This document shows, in pieces, positions 18,324 to 27,918 of a DNA stretch of 64,000 nt. This DNA comes from Luteimonas kalidii (GTDB taxonomy: Bacteria > Pseudomonadota > Gammaproteobacteria > Xanthomonadales > Xanthomonadaceae), in contig NZ_JARXRO010000020.1 in assembly GCF_029887935.1 (NCBI RefSeq), positions 527,261-591,260 of the forward strand, in the 5' to 3' direction. Under the pieces are notes generated by a model that was given only the letters and a program-made list of their open reading frames with translations, made no database searches and was not told the DNA's origin. Every line of letters begins with the position of its first letter. Positions within the stretch are counted from its first letter, which is position 1. The translations under genes and the position numbers were made by a program.

Positions 18324-18752
18324 ATGAAGACCTTTACCGCCAAGTCCGAGACCGTCCAGCGCGACTGGTATCTCGTCGACGCCACCGGCAAGACGCTGGG
18401 CCGCCTGAGTTCCGAACTCGCGCGCCGCCTGCGCGGCAAGCACAAGCCGGTCTACACCCCGCACGTCGACACCGGCGATTACCTGATCGTGATCAACGCC
18501 GAGAAGATCACCGTGACCGGCAAGAAGCTGAGCGACAAGCTCTACCACCGCTTCACCGGCCACATCGGCAACCTCAAGACCGAAACCCTGGCGCAGGCGC
18601 TGGAGCGCCACCCGGAGCGGGTGATCGAGATCGCGGTCAAGGGAATGCTGCCGAAGAACACGCTCGGCCGCGCCATGTACCGCAAGCTCAAGGTGTACAA
18701 GGGTGCCGAGCATCCGCACGCCGCCCAGCAGCCCCAGCCCCTGGATATCTAA
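18324..18752 (+). CDS. rplM: 50S ribosomal protein L13
   Basis: A 142-residue L13, the standard length. It begins [20 protein letters not shown] and has the conserved [19 protein letters not shown] and [21 protein letters not shown] blocks. It is an early assembly protein of the large subunit. The TTG three bases upstream is in frame, but the ATG at 18324 is the real start. It is followed three bases later by rpsI, the universal rplM-rpsI pair, with a clear promoter upstream. Confidence 0.98.
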   Translation: MKTFTAKSETVQRDWYLVDATGKTLGRLSSELARRLRGKHKPVYTPHVDTGDYLIVINAEKITVTGKKLSDKLYHRFTGHIGNLKTETLAQALERHPERVIEIAVKGMLPKNTLGRAMYRKLKVYKGAEHPHAAQQPQPLDI

Positions 18753-18755
18753 ACG

Positions 18756-19148
18756 ATGGCTATCACCCAGAATTACGGCACCGGCCGTCGCAAGTCCTCC
18801 ACCGCCCGCGTGTTCCTGCGCAAGGGCAGCGGAAGCATCACCGTCAACGGCCGACCGCTGGACGAGTTCTTCGGCCGCGAGACTGCGCGCATGATCGTGC
18901 GCCAGCCGCTGGAACTGACCAAGAACACGGAAAGCTTCGACATCGTCGTGACCGCCACCGGCGGCGGCACCACCGGCCAGGCCGGTGCGATCCGCCTGGG
19001 CATCGCCCGCGCGCTGGTCGAGTACGACGAGACGCTGAAGAACGACCTGCGCAGGGCCGGCTTCGTGACCCGCGACGCCCGCGAGGTCGAGCGCAAGAAG
19101 GTCGGCCTGCACAAGGCACGCCGCGCCACCCAGTTCTCGAAGCGTTAA
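18756..19148 (+). CDS. rpsI: 30S ribosomal protein S9
   Basis: A 130-residue S9 with the N-terminal [19 protein letters not shown] block and the invariant C-terminal tail ending QFSKR, whose last residues reach the P-site tRNA on the ribosome. The central [19 protein letters not shown] is typical. It is co-transcribed with rplM (three bases apart). A 9-bp hairpin follows at 19158-19181. Confidence 0.98.
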   Translation: MAITQNYGTGRRKSSTARVFLRKGSGSITVNGRPLDEFFGRETARMIVRQPLELTKNTESFDIVVTATGGGTTGQAGAIRLGIARALVEYDETLKNDLRRAGFVTRDAREVERKKVGLHKARRATQFSKR

Positions 19149-19157
19149 CCGGCATCG

Positions 19158-19181
19158 ACGCCACCGTCGCCGCGGTGGCGT
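19158..19181 (+). terminator. Hairpin after rpsI, weak terminator candidate
   Basis: ACGCCACCG (19158-19166) and CGGTGGCGT (19173-19181) form a perfect 9-bp stem with a six-base loop, nine bases after the rpsI stop. Only two T residues follow. The hairpin directly abuts TACAAT (19182-19187), a plausible -10 element for the tRNA. Confidence 0.45.
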
Positions 19182-19187
19182 TACAAT
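19182..19187 (+). promoter_or_regulatory. Possible -10 element for tRNA-Gln
   Basis: TACAAT lies nine bases before the mature tRNA start at 19197. No good -35 box is visible because the upstream sequence is occupied by the rpsI hairpin. Confidence 0.4.
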
Positions 19188-19196
19188 CGGTCCCAT

Positions 19197-19271
19197 AGCC
19201 CCGTCGCCAAGCGGTAAGGCACCTGACTCTGACTCAGGCATTCGGTGGTTCGAATCCATCCGGGGCTGCCA
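19197..19271 (+). tRNA. tRNA-Gln (anticodon CTG)
   Basis: The 75 bases fold as a full cloverleaf. The acceptor stem AGCCCCG pairs with CGGGGCT, the D-arm is CGCCAAGCGGTAAGGC, and the anticodon stem is CCTGA/TCAGG with loop CTCTGAC. The T-arm is GGTGG-TTCGAAT-CCATC. Discriminator G and an encoded CCA follow. Loop positions 34-36 (19229-19231) read CTG, which decodes CAG glutamine codons. The D- and T-loop layout matches E. coli tRNA-Gln. Confidence 0.97.
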
Positions 19272-19280
19272 ATCGCGATA

Positions 19281-19315
19281 CGACCAGACCCGCTGCGGCG
19301 GGTCTGGTCGTTTCT
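19281..19315 (+). terminator. Intrinsic terminator after tRNA-Gln
   Basis: A perfect 13-bp stem (CGACCAGACCCGC at 19281-19293 with its complement at 19298-19310) closes the loop TGCG and is followed by TTTCT. It lies nine bases after the tRNA CCA end and is the strongest intrinsic terminator in the window. Confidence 0.9.
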
Positions 19316-19364
19316 GCGTGCCTGGAAAGTGGCCTGCCGGTTCTGCCGCAGGCCGGAATGCGGC

Positions 19365-19370
19365 GATAAT
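19365..19370 (+). promoter_or_regulatory. Possible -10 element of the 2OG-Fe dioxygenase gene
   Basis: GATAAT ends six bases before the ATG at 19377, so transcription would begin at the initiation codon itself. No -35 box was recognised. Confidence 0.38.
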
Positions 19371-19376
19371 CCGCCG

Positions 19377-20120
19377 ATGATGGTCCCGTTCCCCCCGCCC
19401 CTGTCCGACCCGAATCGCGCGCTCGACGACGTCCGCGCGCGCGGCTACGCGGTCCTCCTCGCGGAGGCCCTGGGCACGATCGCGCAGGTCGACGCGTCCG
19501 ACTTCCACGCGCTGGAGGCGAGCTGGGACGACCTGCCGCCCGACGCATACCTGCGTGACGGCGGCCGTTACCGCAGCCGGCGCCATTCGTGCTTCGTGGT
19601 CGACGGCGCGGTCGTGCGCCAGGTGCCGCATCGCGCGCATTGGCAGTCGCTGGACTACAACGCCCTGCACGGCGGCATGTTGCGCATGTTCGAACCGGTC
19701 GCGCCGCAGACCATTGCCGCGCCGGCCTGGCCAGCGCTGATCAGCGCACTGGCGGGCTGGTGTTCGGCCCTGAAGGGGGCGCAGCCCTGGCATGTCGAAG
19801 CGCACCAGTTCCGGATCGACACCGCCGACGGCATCGGCCGGCCCACGCCCGAGGGTGCGCACCGCGACGGCGTGGATTTCGTCGCGGTGATCCTGGTGGA
19901 GCGCCACGCCATCAAGGGTGGCGAGACCCGCGTGTTCCAGGCCGAGGGCCCGGACGGCCAGCGCTTCACCCTCTTGCAGCCGTGGTCGCTGCTGTTCCTC
20001 GACGATGCCCGGATGATCCACGAGTCAACGCCGATCCAGCCGGAGTCCGACGACGCGCCGGGCCACCGCGACACGCTGGTGCTCACGTTCCGCGCCGGGG
20101 CGTTCCAGGGCGACGACTGA
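19377..20120 (+). CDS. 2OG-Fe(II) dioxygenase family protein (PF10014-like)
   Basis: A 247-residue protein resembling the small 2-oxoglutarate/Fe(II) dioxygenases that include Bacillus L-isoleucine dioxygenase and E. coli BsmA-type relatives. The iron ligands are probably His and Asp in EGAHRDGVDF (near residue 163) and the distal His in DARMIHESTPI (near residue 218). The Arg in HRDTLVLTFR could bind 2-oxoglutarate. VEAHQFRI and KGGETRVF are also family-like. The family hydroxylates free amino acids; the substrate here is unknown. A second in-frame ATG is directly adjacent, so the start is secure within one codon. Confidence 0.85.
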   Translation: MMVPFPPPLSDPNRALDDVRARGYAVLLAEALGTIAQVDASDFHALEASWDDLPPDAYLRDGGRYRSRRHSCFVVDGAVVRQVPHRAHWQSLDYNALHGGMLRMFEPVAPQTIAAPAWPALISALAGWCSALKGAQPWHVEAHQFRIDTADGIGRPTPEGAHRDGVDFVAVILVERHAIKGGETRVFQAEGPDGQRFTLLQPWSLLFLDDARMIHESTPIQPESDDAPGHRDTLVLTFRAGAFQGDD

Positions 20121-20361
20121 CGCGGTTGCGGTCACGCATGTGCGGCGGTGTGCAAAGCGGACGGCGCAGCGCACGGCGACCGCAGACGTCGTCGCCGCGT
20201 TCGCCGTCGATGGCATGCGTGGCGTTGCCCGCGCGGCATCCGCGTCCGGCCCCGGGTTCGTCCGCGAGCGTATGCGTGCACGCCGGCCGGCCGCGGGACG
20301 ATTGGTCGCAACGGTTACAATCCCGGCCTGCGGCGCGAGGCGCCGGTGCGATGGAGCCCCG

Positions 20362-21351
20362 ATGAAGCTTGGATCCCTCAAGGAAGGCGGCCGCGACGGT
20401 ACGCTGGTGGTGGTGTCGCGCGACCTCGCGCGCGCGGTCCGCGCGACCGGCATCGCGCCGACGCTGCAGCGCGCGCTGGAGGACTGGAGCAACATCGCGC
20501 CGCGTCTGAATGCGCTCGCGCAGTCGCTCGAGTCGGGCGATGCCGACGGCGTGTTCGACCTTGACCAGAACGCGCTCGCCGCCCCATTGCCGCGCGCGTA
20601 CGAGTTCGTCGACGGCAGTGCGTACCTGCCGCACGTGGAGCGCGTACGCCGCGCACGCGGCGCCGAAGTGCCCGAAAGCTTCTACACCGATCCACTGATG
20701 TACCAGGCCACCAGCGCGGGCTTCTACGGTCCGCGCGATCCGGTGCGCGTGGTGAGCGAGGACCACGGCATCGACCTGGAGGCCGAGATCGTGGTGGTGA
20801 CCGACGACGTGCCGATGGCGGTGACGCCGGAGCAGGCCGCCGGCCACATCCAGCTCGTCGGCCTGGTCAACGACGTGTCCCTGCGCAACCTGATCCCGGG
20901 CGAACTGGCCAAGGGCTTCGGGTTCCTGCAGTCCAAGCCGCGTTCGGCGCTGAGCCCGGTGTTCGTCACCCCCGACGAACTGGGCGAGGCCTGGCGCGAC
21001 AACAAACTTCACCTGCCGCTGCTCACCCACATCAATGGCGAGTGGTTCGGCGCACCCGAGGCGGGCGTGGACATGCAGTTCGATTTCGCCCAGCTGGTGG
21101 CGCACGCGGCCAGGACGCGCCCGCTCTCGGCGGGGACGCTGGTGGGATCGGGCACCATCGCCAACCAGGACACCTCCAAGGGCGCCTCGTGCTTCGCCGA
21201 GCGGCGCACGGTCGAGGCGCTGGAGACCGGCAAGCCGGTGACGCCGTTCATGGCGTTCGGCGACCAGGTCCGGATCGAGATGCTCGACCAGGAAGGCCGC
21301 AGCATCTTCGGTGCGATCGAGCAGCGGATCGAGCGCCAGGCCGCGCCCTGA
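20362..21351 (+). CDS. Fumarylacetoacetate hydrolase family protein
   Basis: A 329-residue protein of the FAH family. Catalytic-core blocks are DHGIDLEAEIVVVTDDVP (metal-binding Glu and Asp), GLVNDVSLRNLIPGELAKGFGF, LQSKPRSALSPVFVTP and ANQDTSKGASCFAERRTVE. It is likely to cleave fumarylacetoacetate, or a similar acylpyruvate, in tyrosine breakdown. The maleylacetoacetate isomerase gene directly downstream supports this. A frame open from 20140 lacks family features before 20362. The stretch after its stop holds a 10-bp GC hairpin (21361-21392) without a T-tract. Confidence 0.9.
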   Translation: MKLGSLKEGGRDGTLVVVSRDLARAVRATGIAPTLQRALEDWSNIAPRLNALAQSLESGDADGVFDLDQNALAAPLPRAYEFVDGSAYLPHVERVRRARGAEVPESFYTDPLMYQATSAGFYGPRDPVRVVSEDHGIDLEAEIVVVTDDVPMAVTPEQAAGHIQLVGLVNDVSLRNLIPGELAKGFGFLQSKPRSALSPVFVTPDELGEAWRDNKLHLPLLTHINGEWFGAPEAGVDMQFDFAQLVAHAARTRPLSAGTLVGSGTIANQDTSKGASCFAERRTVEALETGKPVTPFMAFGDQVRIEMLDQEGRSIFGAIEQRIERQAAP

Positions 21352-21624
21352 CGGGCGGAGGGCTGGCGCGACGAGTGGCGGACGCGCCAGCCGGGCGACC
21401 GTCACGATGGACTGCGGTCAGGGGGCGGCCTGACCCGCGCCCGCACCACGTTTGTCATCGGATGGAGGGTGCGATGGGGTGGCGGCGCCGACGGGGAATC
21501 GCGCGACGCCCAGACATCGCATGCGAACCACGCGCGGCGGGACGCGTGGACACGGTGGCCCGCAGGCGGATCCATGCGGCGGGTGGGTGACTCGGAACGG
21601 ACAACTGGCCCAGGGGGCGCCGGC

Positions 21625-22290
21625 GTGAACGAAGAACTGCGGCTGTATTCGTACTGGCGATCGAGCGCGGCCTACCGCGTGCGCATCGGGCTCAACCTCA
21701 AGGGGCTGGCCTACGAGACGGTGCCCGTGCACCTGCTGCGCGACGGCGGCGAACAGTTCGCGCCCGACTACATGGCCACCAATCCGCAGAAACTGGTTCC
21801 GGTGCTGCAGCACGGCCAGCGGACGTTCCGCCAGTCGCTGGCGATCCTCGAGTACATCGACGAAGTCTGGCCCGCGCCGCCGCTGTTGCCCACCACCTCG
21901 CGCGAGCGCCAACGCGTGCGCGCACTGGCGCAACTGGTCGCGGCGGACATCCATCCGCTCAACAACCTGAGGGTGTTGCGCTTCCTGGAACAGGACTGGA
22001 ACGTGCCGCAACCCGAGCGCGACCTGTGGATCCGGCACTGGATCACCGAGGGGTTCGACGCCTTCGAGACGCTGCTGCGCGACCATCCGGCGACCGACAC
22101 CTTCTGCGACGGCCACCTGCCGACGATCGCGGACTGCTGCCTGGTGCCGCAGGTCTACAACGCGCGCCGCTTCGGACTGGACATGGCGCGCTGGCCGACG
22201 ATCGCCGCGATCGAGCAGGCCTGCCTGGAGCTGCCGGCGTTCCGCGACGCAGCGCCCGACCGCCAGCCCGACGCGCCGCAGCAGTCCTGA
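21625..22290 (+). CDS. maiA: Maleylacetoacetate isomerase (zeta-class GST)
   Basis: A 221-residue glutathione S-transferase of the zeta class. The signature SYWRSSAAYRVRIGLNLKGL lies near the N-terminus with its catalytic Ser, PQKLVPVLQHG supplies the cis-Pro glutathione contact, and QSLAILEYIDE completes the thioredoxin-like domain. CDGHLPTIADCCLVPQVYNA is the zeta-class C-terminal block. It converts maleylacetoacetate to fumarylacetoacetate, the step before FAH in tyrosine catabolism. It starts with GTG at 21625; a frame open from 21469 is not family-like. The homogentisate and hydroxyphenylpyruvate dioxygenase genes are not in this window. Confidence 0.94.
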   Translation: MNEELRLYSYWRSSAAYRVRIGLNLKGLAYETVPVHLLRDGGEQFAPDYMATNPQKLVPVLQHGQRTFRQSLAILEYIDEVWPAPPLLPTTSRERQRVRALAQLVAADIHPLNNLRVLRFLEQDWNVPQPERDLWIRHWITEGFDAFETLLRDHPATDTFCDGHLPTIADCCLVPQVYNARRFGLDMARWPTIAAIEQACLELPAFRDAAPDRQPDAPQQS

Positions 22291-22332
22291 GCCGGAACGG
22301 CGATCCACCCGCCGCCGTGCGGCGGTGCCGGA

Positions 22333-23445
22333 TCAGCTGTGCGAGGAGCCGAACACGTCGGCGTAGGGATCGTGCTCGCCGGTGGCGCCCTCGGACAGGC
22401 GGAACTTGAGGTCCAGCCCTTCGCGCGAATCGGCCGCGCGCAGCGCGGTCTCGCGCTCGATCCGGCCTTCCTTGTACAGCCGGTAGAGGCACTGGTCGAA
22501 GCTCTCGATGCCTTCCTCGAGCGACTCCTCCATGGCCTGCTTGATCTCGTGCACCTGGCCGCGGCGCAGCAGGTCGCGGATCATCGGGGTGTTGATCAGC
22601 ACCTCGGTCGCGGGAAGGCGGCGGCCATCCACGCCGACCACCAGGCGCTGCGAGACCACCGCACGCAGGTTCAGCGCCAGGTTCATCAGCACGTTCTTGT
22701 GCGCGGCCTCGGGGAAGAAGTTGAGGATGCGCTCGATCGTCTGATCGGCGTTGTTCGAGTGCAGCGTGGCCAGGCACAGGTGGCCGGTCTCGGCGAAGGC
22801 GATCGCGGCCTCCATCGTGGTCGCGTCCAGGATCTCGCCGATCAGGATCACGTCCGGCGCCTCGCGCATCGCATTCTTCAGCGCGTTGTGGAAGGCGTGG
22901 GTGTCGAGCCCGACTTCGCGCTGGTTGACGATCGACTTCTTGTGCCGGTGCAGGTATTCGATCGGATCCTCGATGGTGAGGATGTGTCCGGACGTGGTGG
23001 TGTTGCGGTGATCGATCATCGCCGCCAGCGAGGTCGACTTGCCAGAGCCGGTGGAGCCGACCAGCAGCACCAGACCGCGCGGCGCCATGATGATCTCCTT
23101 CAGCACCTCGGGCAGCTGCAGCTCCTCGATGCTGGGGATCGTGCTGCGGATCGCGCGGATCACCATGCCCACTTCGCCGCGCTGCTTGAACACGTTGACG
23201 CGGAACCGGCCGGAGTCCTGCAGCGAGATCGCCATGTTGAGTTCCAGGTCGCGTTCGAACTGCGGCACCTGGCCCTCGTCCATCAGCGAGTAGGCGATCT
23301 TCTTCACCATGCCGGGGGGCAAGCCGGTGTTGCCGAGCGGATAGAGCTTGCCCTCGACCTTGATGTAGACCGGCGCGCCGGTGGTCAGGAACATGTCCGA
23401 CGCGTTCTTTTCCGTCATCAGCTTCAGGAAATAGCCGATGTCCAT
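22333..23445 (-). CDS. pilU: Type IV pilus retraction ATPase PilU
   Basis: A 370-residue secretion ATPase. Walker A is VGSTGSGKSTSLAAMID (near residue 132), the Asp box is TIEDPIEYLH, and Walker B lies within DVILIGEILDATTMEAA. The His box AETGHLCLATLHSNN follows. GEILDATTMEAAIAFAETGH is the PilU version; PilT has a GEMRD motif there. PilU is an accessory motor that works with PilT to retract type IV pili for twitching motility. pilT is not in this window. The gene is divergent from the DUF4398 lipoprotein. Confidence 0.95.
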   Translation of the reverse strand: MDIGYFLKLMTEKNASDMFLTTGAPVYIKVEGKLYPLGNTGLPPGMVKKIAYSLMDEGQVPQFERDLELNMAISLQDSGRFRVNVFKQRGEVGMVIRAIRSTIPSIEELQLPEVLKEIIMAPRGLVLLVGSTGSGKSTSLAAMIDHRNTTTSGHILTIEDPIEYLHRHKKSIVNQREVGLDTHAFHNALKNAMREAPDVILIGEILDATTMEAAIAFAETGHLCLATLHSNNADQTIERILNFFPEAAHKNVLMNLALNLRAVVSQRLVVGVDGRRLPATEVLINTPMIRDLLRRGQVHEIKQAMEESLEEGIESFDQCLYRLYKEGRIERETALRAADSREGLDLKFRLSEGATGEHDPYADVFGSSHS

Positions 23446-23535
23446 GTACGAATCCCCAATGACCCGCCCGGACCGTTGCGCATCCGGCGAAGGCTGCCGA
23501 CAATGGCGCGCACCCGGAAACGGTACGGCCCCCCA

Positions 23536-23922
23536 ATGGCGACAAGCTTCGCATACTTCAGGACCACGGCGCAGGCACTGATCTGCGGATGCGTGCTCGC
23601 GCTCACGGCTTGCGCATCGACCCCGCCACCAACCGGGGAACTCAACGCCGCCCAGCAGGCGGTGGCACGGGCGTCGGATGCCGATGCCGAGCAGTACGCG
23701 CCCCAGAACCTGCAGCGCGCGCGCGGGCTGCTCTCACAGGCGCAGGCGGCGATGGCCGAGAGTCGCGAGGCCGACGCCCGCGACCTGGCGGTGCGCTCGG
23801 CCGCGCTTGCCGGCCTCGCCCAGGCGCGCAGCCGCGAGGCCGTGACGGACGCAGAACTGGACCAGCGTCGCGCCGAGATCGCCGACCTGCGCCAGCGCCT
23901 GCGGATGGAGGACGCGCCATGA
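23536..23922 (+). CDS. DUF4398-type lipoprotein
   Basis: A 128-residue predicted lipoprotein. The hydrophobic signal ends in a lipobox-like LTAC (Cys about residue 26), and the mature part is Ala/Gln/Arg-rich amphipathic helix. The repeated pattern (QNLQRARGLLSQAQAAMAES, then ARDLAVRSAALAGLAQARSR) is typical of DUF4398 proteins. An in-frame ATG at 23503 would add 11 residues before the signal; 23536 gives the better signal peptide. Its stop overlaps the next ATG (ATGA), coupling it to the coiled-coil protein. The pair is probably an outer-membrane/periplasmic module; its function is unknown. Confidence 0.78.
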   Translation: MATSFAYFRTTAQALICGCVLALTACASTPPPTGELNAAQQAVARASDADAEQYAPQNLQRARGLLSQAQAAMAESREADARDLAVRSAALAGLAQARSREAVTDAELDQRRAEIADLRQRLRMEDAP

Positions 23923-24533
23923 CCGGGCGCAACGCAAGCGCGAGCCTGCTGGCAGGCCTTGCCCTGGCCCTGCTGCTGGCGTGGCCGCCGGCGCGGGCCG
24001 CGGAGGATCCGGACGTGGCCCGGCTGCAGCAACGCCTGGTCGCGATCGATGCCGACATGGCGTTCGCGGGAATGGCGCCGCTGGAGCGTCTGCAGGCCCG
24101 CCAGGCGGTGGATGCGCTGGCCGCCGCGCGCGCGCGGCAGCGTGCCTCCGCGCTGCAGGTGGCCGAGTGGCGGGTCGAAACCGCCGAGATCGCCGCCCGC
24201 ACCGATGCCGCCCGGCGCGCGATCGACCGCCTGGATCGTGAGCGCACGGATCTGCTGCTCGAAGCCAGCCGCCGCGAGGCGGCGCGGGCCCGCCAGGAGG
24301 CCGAGCGCCTGCGCATCCAGACCCAGATCCAGGCCGAGGAAAGTGCCCGCCTGCGAGAGACCGCCGAGGCCGAGTCGATGGCCCGCCAGGAGGCCGAGAC
24401 CGTGCTGCAGGGCGTGTCTTCGCGCGAGGCCGCGCGCCTGCGCGCGTCCCGCGAACGCGCTGCCGAACTCAAGCGCCAGGAAGAAGAGCTGCTGCGCAGC
24501 CTGGAGCCGGACGCAGCCACCCAGCCGCGCTGA
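23919..24533 (+). CDS. Secreted coiled-coil protein, partner of the DUF4398 lipoprotein
   Basis: A 204-residue protein with a clear signal peptide (LLAGLALALLLAWPPARAAED, cleavage after about residue 27). The rest is almost all charged helix, dense in Arg, Glu, Ala and Gln, with heptad-like runs (ARQEAERLRIQTQIQAEESA). In related genera the gene after a DUF4398 lipoprotein often carries a C-terminal OmpA peptidoglycan-binding domain after such a coiled coil. None is present here, and the protein ends shortly after the helix. Its role is unknown; it may be a periplasmic spacer or scaffold. Confidence 0.75.
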   Translation: MTGRNASASLLAGLALALLLAWPPARAAEDPDVARLQQRLVAIDADMAFAGMAPLERLQARQAVDALAAARARQRASALQVAEWRVETAEIAARTDAARRAIDRLDRERTDLLLEASRREAARARQEAERLRIQTQIQAEESARLRETAEAESMARQEAETVLQGVSSREAARLRASRERAAELKRQEEELLRSLEPDAATQPR

Positions 24534-24926
24534 CCCACCGCGCGGTTTCCGTTTTGAATCAATCGCTTGCTGCCGCATGGGCGGATGCGTGAGGGTGCGC
24601 GGCGGACCCTGCGCTGCGGCCGCGACCCACCCGTTTCAGATGTGTGACCCGCGGCGGAACACAGGTGTGCGGGAGGGCCTTGTCGGCCCCGGGTGGGAGG
24701 AGTAGGGTCGAAGTCACCGGGCGGTTGCGCTCCGCAACGCCGCCCGGGCCAGAGCCAGACCGACCAGATGACCCAGCCGATCCACCACCAGATCCCCGCC
24801 GCCGGCCGCCAGGCCCGCCGCGCCGGGCATGCAGGTGGGCGCGCGGCTGGTCCCCGGTCTGCCCCCAGAGACGACGCCCCGAGCCGCCAGCGGCCGGGGC
24901 GTTCGCATGTTCGCAGGAGGATTTCC
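24534..24926. other. 393-bp intergenic stretch with several hairpins, no gene recognised
   Basis: No plausible coding frame with family features was found. Two inverted repeats stand out. One is CCGGGCGG-TTGCG (24717-24729) with its complement near 24733-24747, interrupted by a two-base bulge. The other is ACGCCCCG (24874-24881) with CGGGGCGT (24895-24902), containing an inner GCCGC/GCGGC stem, just upstream of the YdcH ribosome-binding site. The second could end a short transcript or structure the ydcH leader. A small RNA is possible, but no known family matched by eye. Confidence 0.5.
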
Positions 24927-25145
24927 ATGTTCGAAGGCCAACCGCAGGCGGAACTCGACGCGCTGATCAAGGGCAATCCGGAGTTCAAGCAGCTCTACCA
25001 GCGCCACAAGGAACTCGACAAGAAGGTGCTGGACGCCGAGCTCGGCGTGCTCCCGATCGACGACACCACCCTGGCCCAGATGAAGCGCGAGAAGCTGGCT
25101 GCGAAAGACCGCCTGACCCGGCTCTACGACACGCTCCCCCACTGA
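24927..25145 (+). CDS. YdcH-family (DUF465) protein
   Basis: A 72-residue protein of the YdcH/DUF465 family, all helical: HKELDKKVLDAE then LAQMKREKLAAKDRLTRLYD form the conserved helical hairpin. The family's function is not established. The start is well supported by CAGGAGG (24914-24920) six bases upstream of the ATG. A frame open from 24693 includes non-conserved sequence. It is followed 16 bases later by a long hairpin. Confidence 0.9.
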   Translation: MFEGQPQAELDALIKGNPEFKQLYQRHKELDKKVLDAELGVLPIDDTTLAQMKREKLAAKDRLTRLYDTLPH

Positions 25146-25161
25146 TCCGCCTTTCTGAAGT

Positions 25162-25204
25162 CACGGGCGGCGGCGGCCATCCTCGTCGGTCGCCGTCGCC
25201 CGTG
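25162..25204 (+). terminator. Long hairpin after the YdcH gene, terminator candidate
   Basis: The 17-base arms 25162-25178 and 25188-25204 pair completely, allowing two G-U pairs, around a nine-base loop. The sequence after it (TGCTGTTCCC) is only weakly T-rich, so efficiency is uncertain. Confidence 0.5.
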
Positions 25205-25284
25205 TGCTGTTCCCGATGCGCCACCGACGGCCTCACGGCCCGATGCGATAATCGCCGCTCCTCCGGCTGCATCCACGAGCGCGC

Positions 25285-26661
<1,377 letters not shown>

Positions 26662-26724
26662 ACGGGCGGCCGGCCCGGCCGCGATGCTAGAATCCCGGCC
26701 CCGGATTCCAATGGATTCAGTGAC

Positions 26725-27918
26725 ATGACGGACCCCCGCGAGGCGGTCGACACGGCGGCGTGGGGGCTCGGAACCAAGGCGATCCATGCCGGCCAGGCGC
26801 ACGACCCCTCGACCGGGGCTGTGATGCCGCCGATCTATGCCACCAGCACCTATGCGCAGTCGAGCCCGGGTGTACACCAGGGCTTCGAGTATTCGCGCAC
26901 CCACAACCCGACCCGCTTCGCCTGGGAGCGGGGCGTGGCCGGCCTCGAGGGCGGCAGCCGGGGCTTCGCGTTCGCCTCCGGCATGGCGGCCACGGCGACG
27001 CTGCTCGAACTGCTGGACAGCGGCGACCACGTCGTGGCGATGGACGACCTGTACGGCGGAAGCTTCCGGCTGTTCGAGCGGGTGCGCCGCCGCAGCGCGG
27101 GGCTGGATTTCAGCTACGCCGACATGACCGACCTGGCCGCGTTCGAGTCCGCGCTCACGCCGAAGACGAAGCTGGTGTGGATCGAGACCCCCACCAACCC
27201 GCTGCTCAAGATCGTCGACATCGCCGCGGTGGCCGACATCGCCCATCGCCACGGGGCGAAGGTGGTGGTCGACAACACCTTCGCCTCGCCGATGCTGCAG
27301 CGACCGCTCGAACACGGCGCCGACATCGTGATGCATTCGGCCACCAAGTACATCAACGGCCATTCGGACATGGTCGGAGGCATCGCGGTGGTCGGCGACG
27401 ACGAGGCGCTCGCGGAGCAGGTGGCATTCCTGCAGAACTCCTGCGGCGCCGTGCAGGGCCCGTTCGACAGCTTCCTCGCGCTGCGGGGGCTCAAGACCCT
27501 GCACCTGCGCATGCGCGCGCACTGCGAGAACGCGCAGGCGATCGCCGAATACCTGCAGGCGCACGAGGCGGTGGATGAAGTGATCTATCCCGGCCTGCCG
27601 TCGCATCCGCAGCACGCGCTGGCGAAGCGGCAGATGGACGGCTTCGGCGGGATCGTCTCGGTGCGCCTGAAAGGCGGGCTCGAGGCCGCGAAGCGCTTCT
27701 GCGAGCGCACCCGCCTGTTCACCCTGGCCGAGTCGTTGGGTGGGGTGGAGAGCCTGGTCAACCACCCGGCGGTGATGACCCACGCGTCGATACCGCCCGA
27801 GAACCGCGCGCGCCTGGGCATCGATGACGGGCTGGTGCGGTTGAGTGTGGGGGTGGAGGGGGTCGAAGACCTGCTTTCGGACCTCGCGGTTGCGTTGACG
27901 CCGGAGCGAATCGCTTGA
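26725..27918 (+). CDS. metB: Cystathionine gamma-lyase/gamma-synthase family PLP enzyme
   Basis: A 397-residue Cys/Met-metabolism PLP enzyme. YSRTHNPTRFAWE is the phosphate- and substrate-binding block, and the PLP Lys is in HSATKYINGHSDMVGG (about residue 208). VESLVNHPAVMTHASIP is the C-terminal family block. Sequence alone does not separate gamma-lyase from gamma-synthase. Pairing with cbs favours cystathionine gamma-lyase activity, as reported for the Xanthomonas enzyme usually called MetB. It marks the left border of the variable polysaccharide locus. Its stop overlaps the TTG start of the ABC permease. Confidence 0.92.
   Translation: MTDPREAVDTAAWGLGTKAIHAGQAHDPSTGAVMPPIYATSTYAQSSPGVHQGFEYSRTHNPTRFAWERGVAGLEGGSRGFAFASGMAATATLLELLDSGDHVVAMDDLYGGSFRLFERVRRRSAGLDFSYADMTDLAAFESALTPKTKLVWIETPTNPLLKIVDIAAVADIAHRHGAKVVVDNTFASPMLQRPLEHGADIVMHSATKYINGHSDMVGGIAVVGDDEALAEQVAFLQNSCGAVQGPFDSFLALRGLKTLHLRMRAHCENAQAIAEYLQAHEAVDEVIYPGLPSHPQHALAKRQMDGFGGIVSVRLKGGLEAAKRFCERTRLFTLAESLGGVESLVNHPAVMTHASIPPENRARLGIDDGLVRLSVGVEGVEDLLSDLAVALTPERIA

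Noticed and set aside
17889..20021. A 710-codon minus-strand frame spanning rpsI, the tRNA and the dioxygenase gene
   Set aside because: It runs through a tRNA and a strong terminator, and its C-terminal end is a frame-shifted copy of coq7 sequence. It is not a gene.
24534..24926. 6S RNA, RNase P RNA or tmRNA in the gap before the YdcH gene
   Set aside because: None of the conserved sequence blocks of these RNAs was seen, and neighbouring genes are not those usually beside them. Left as unassigned.
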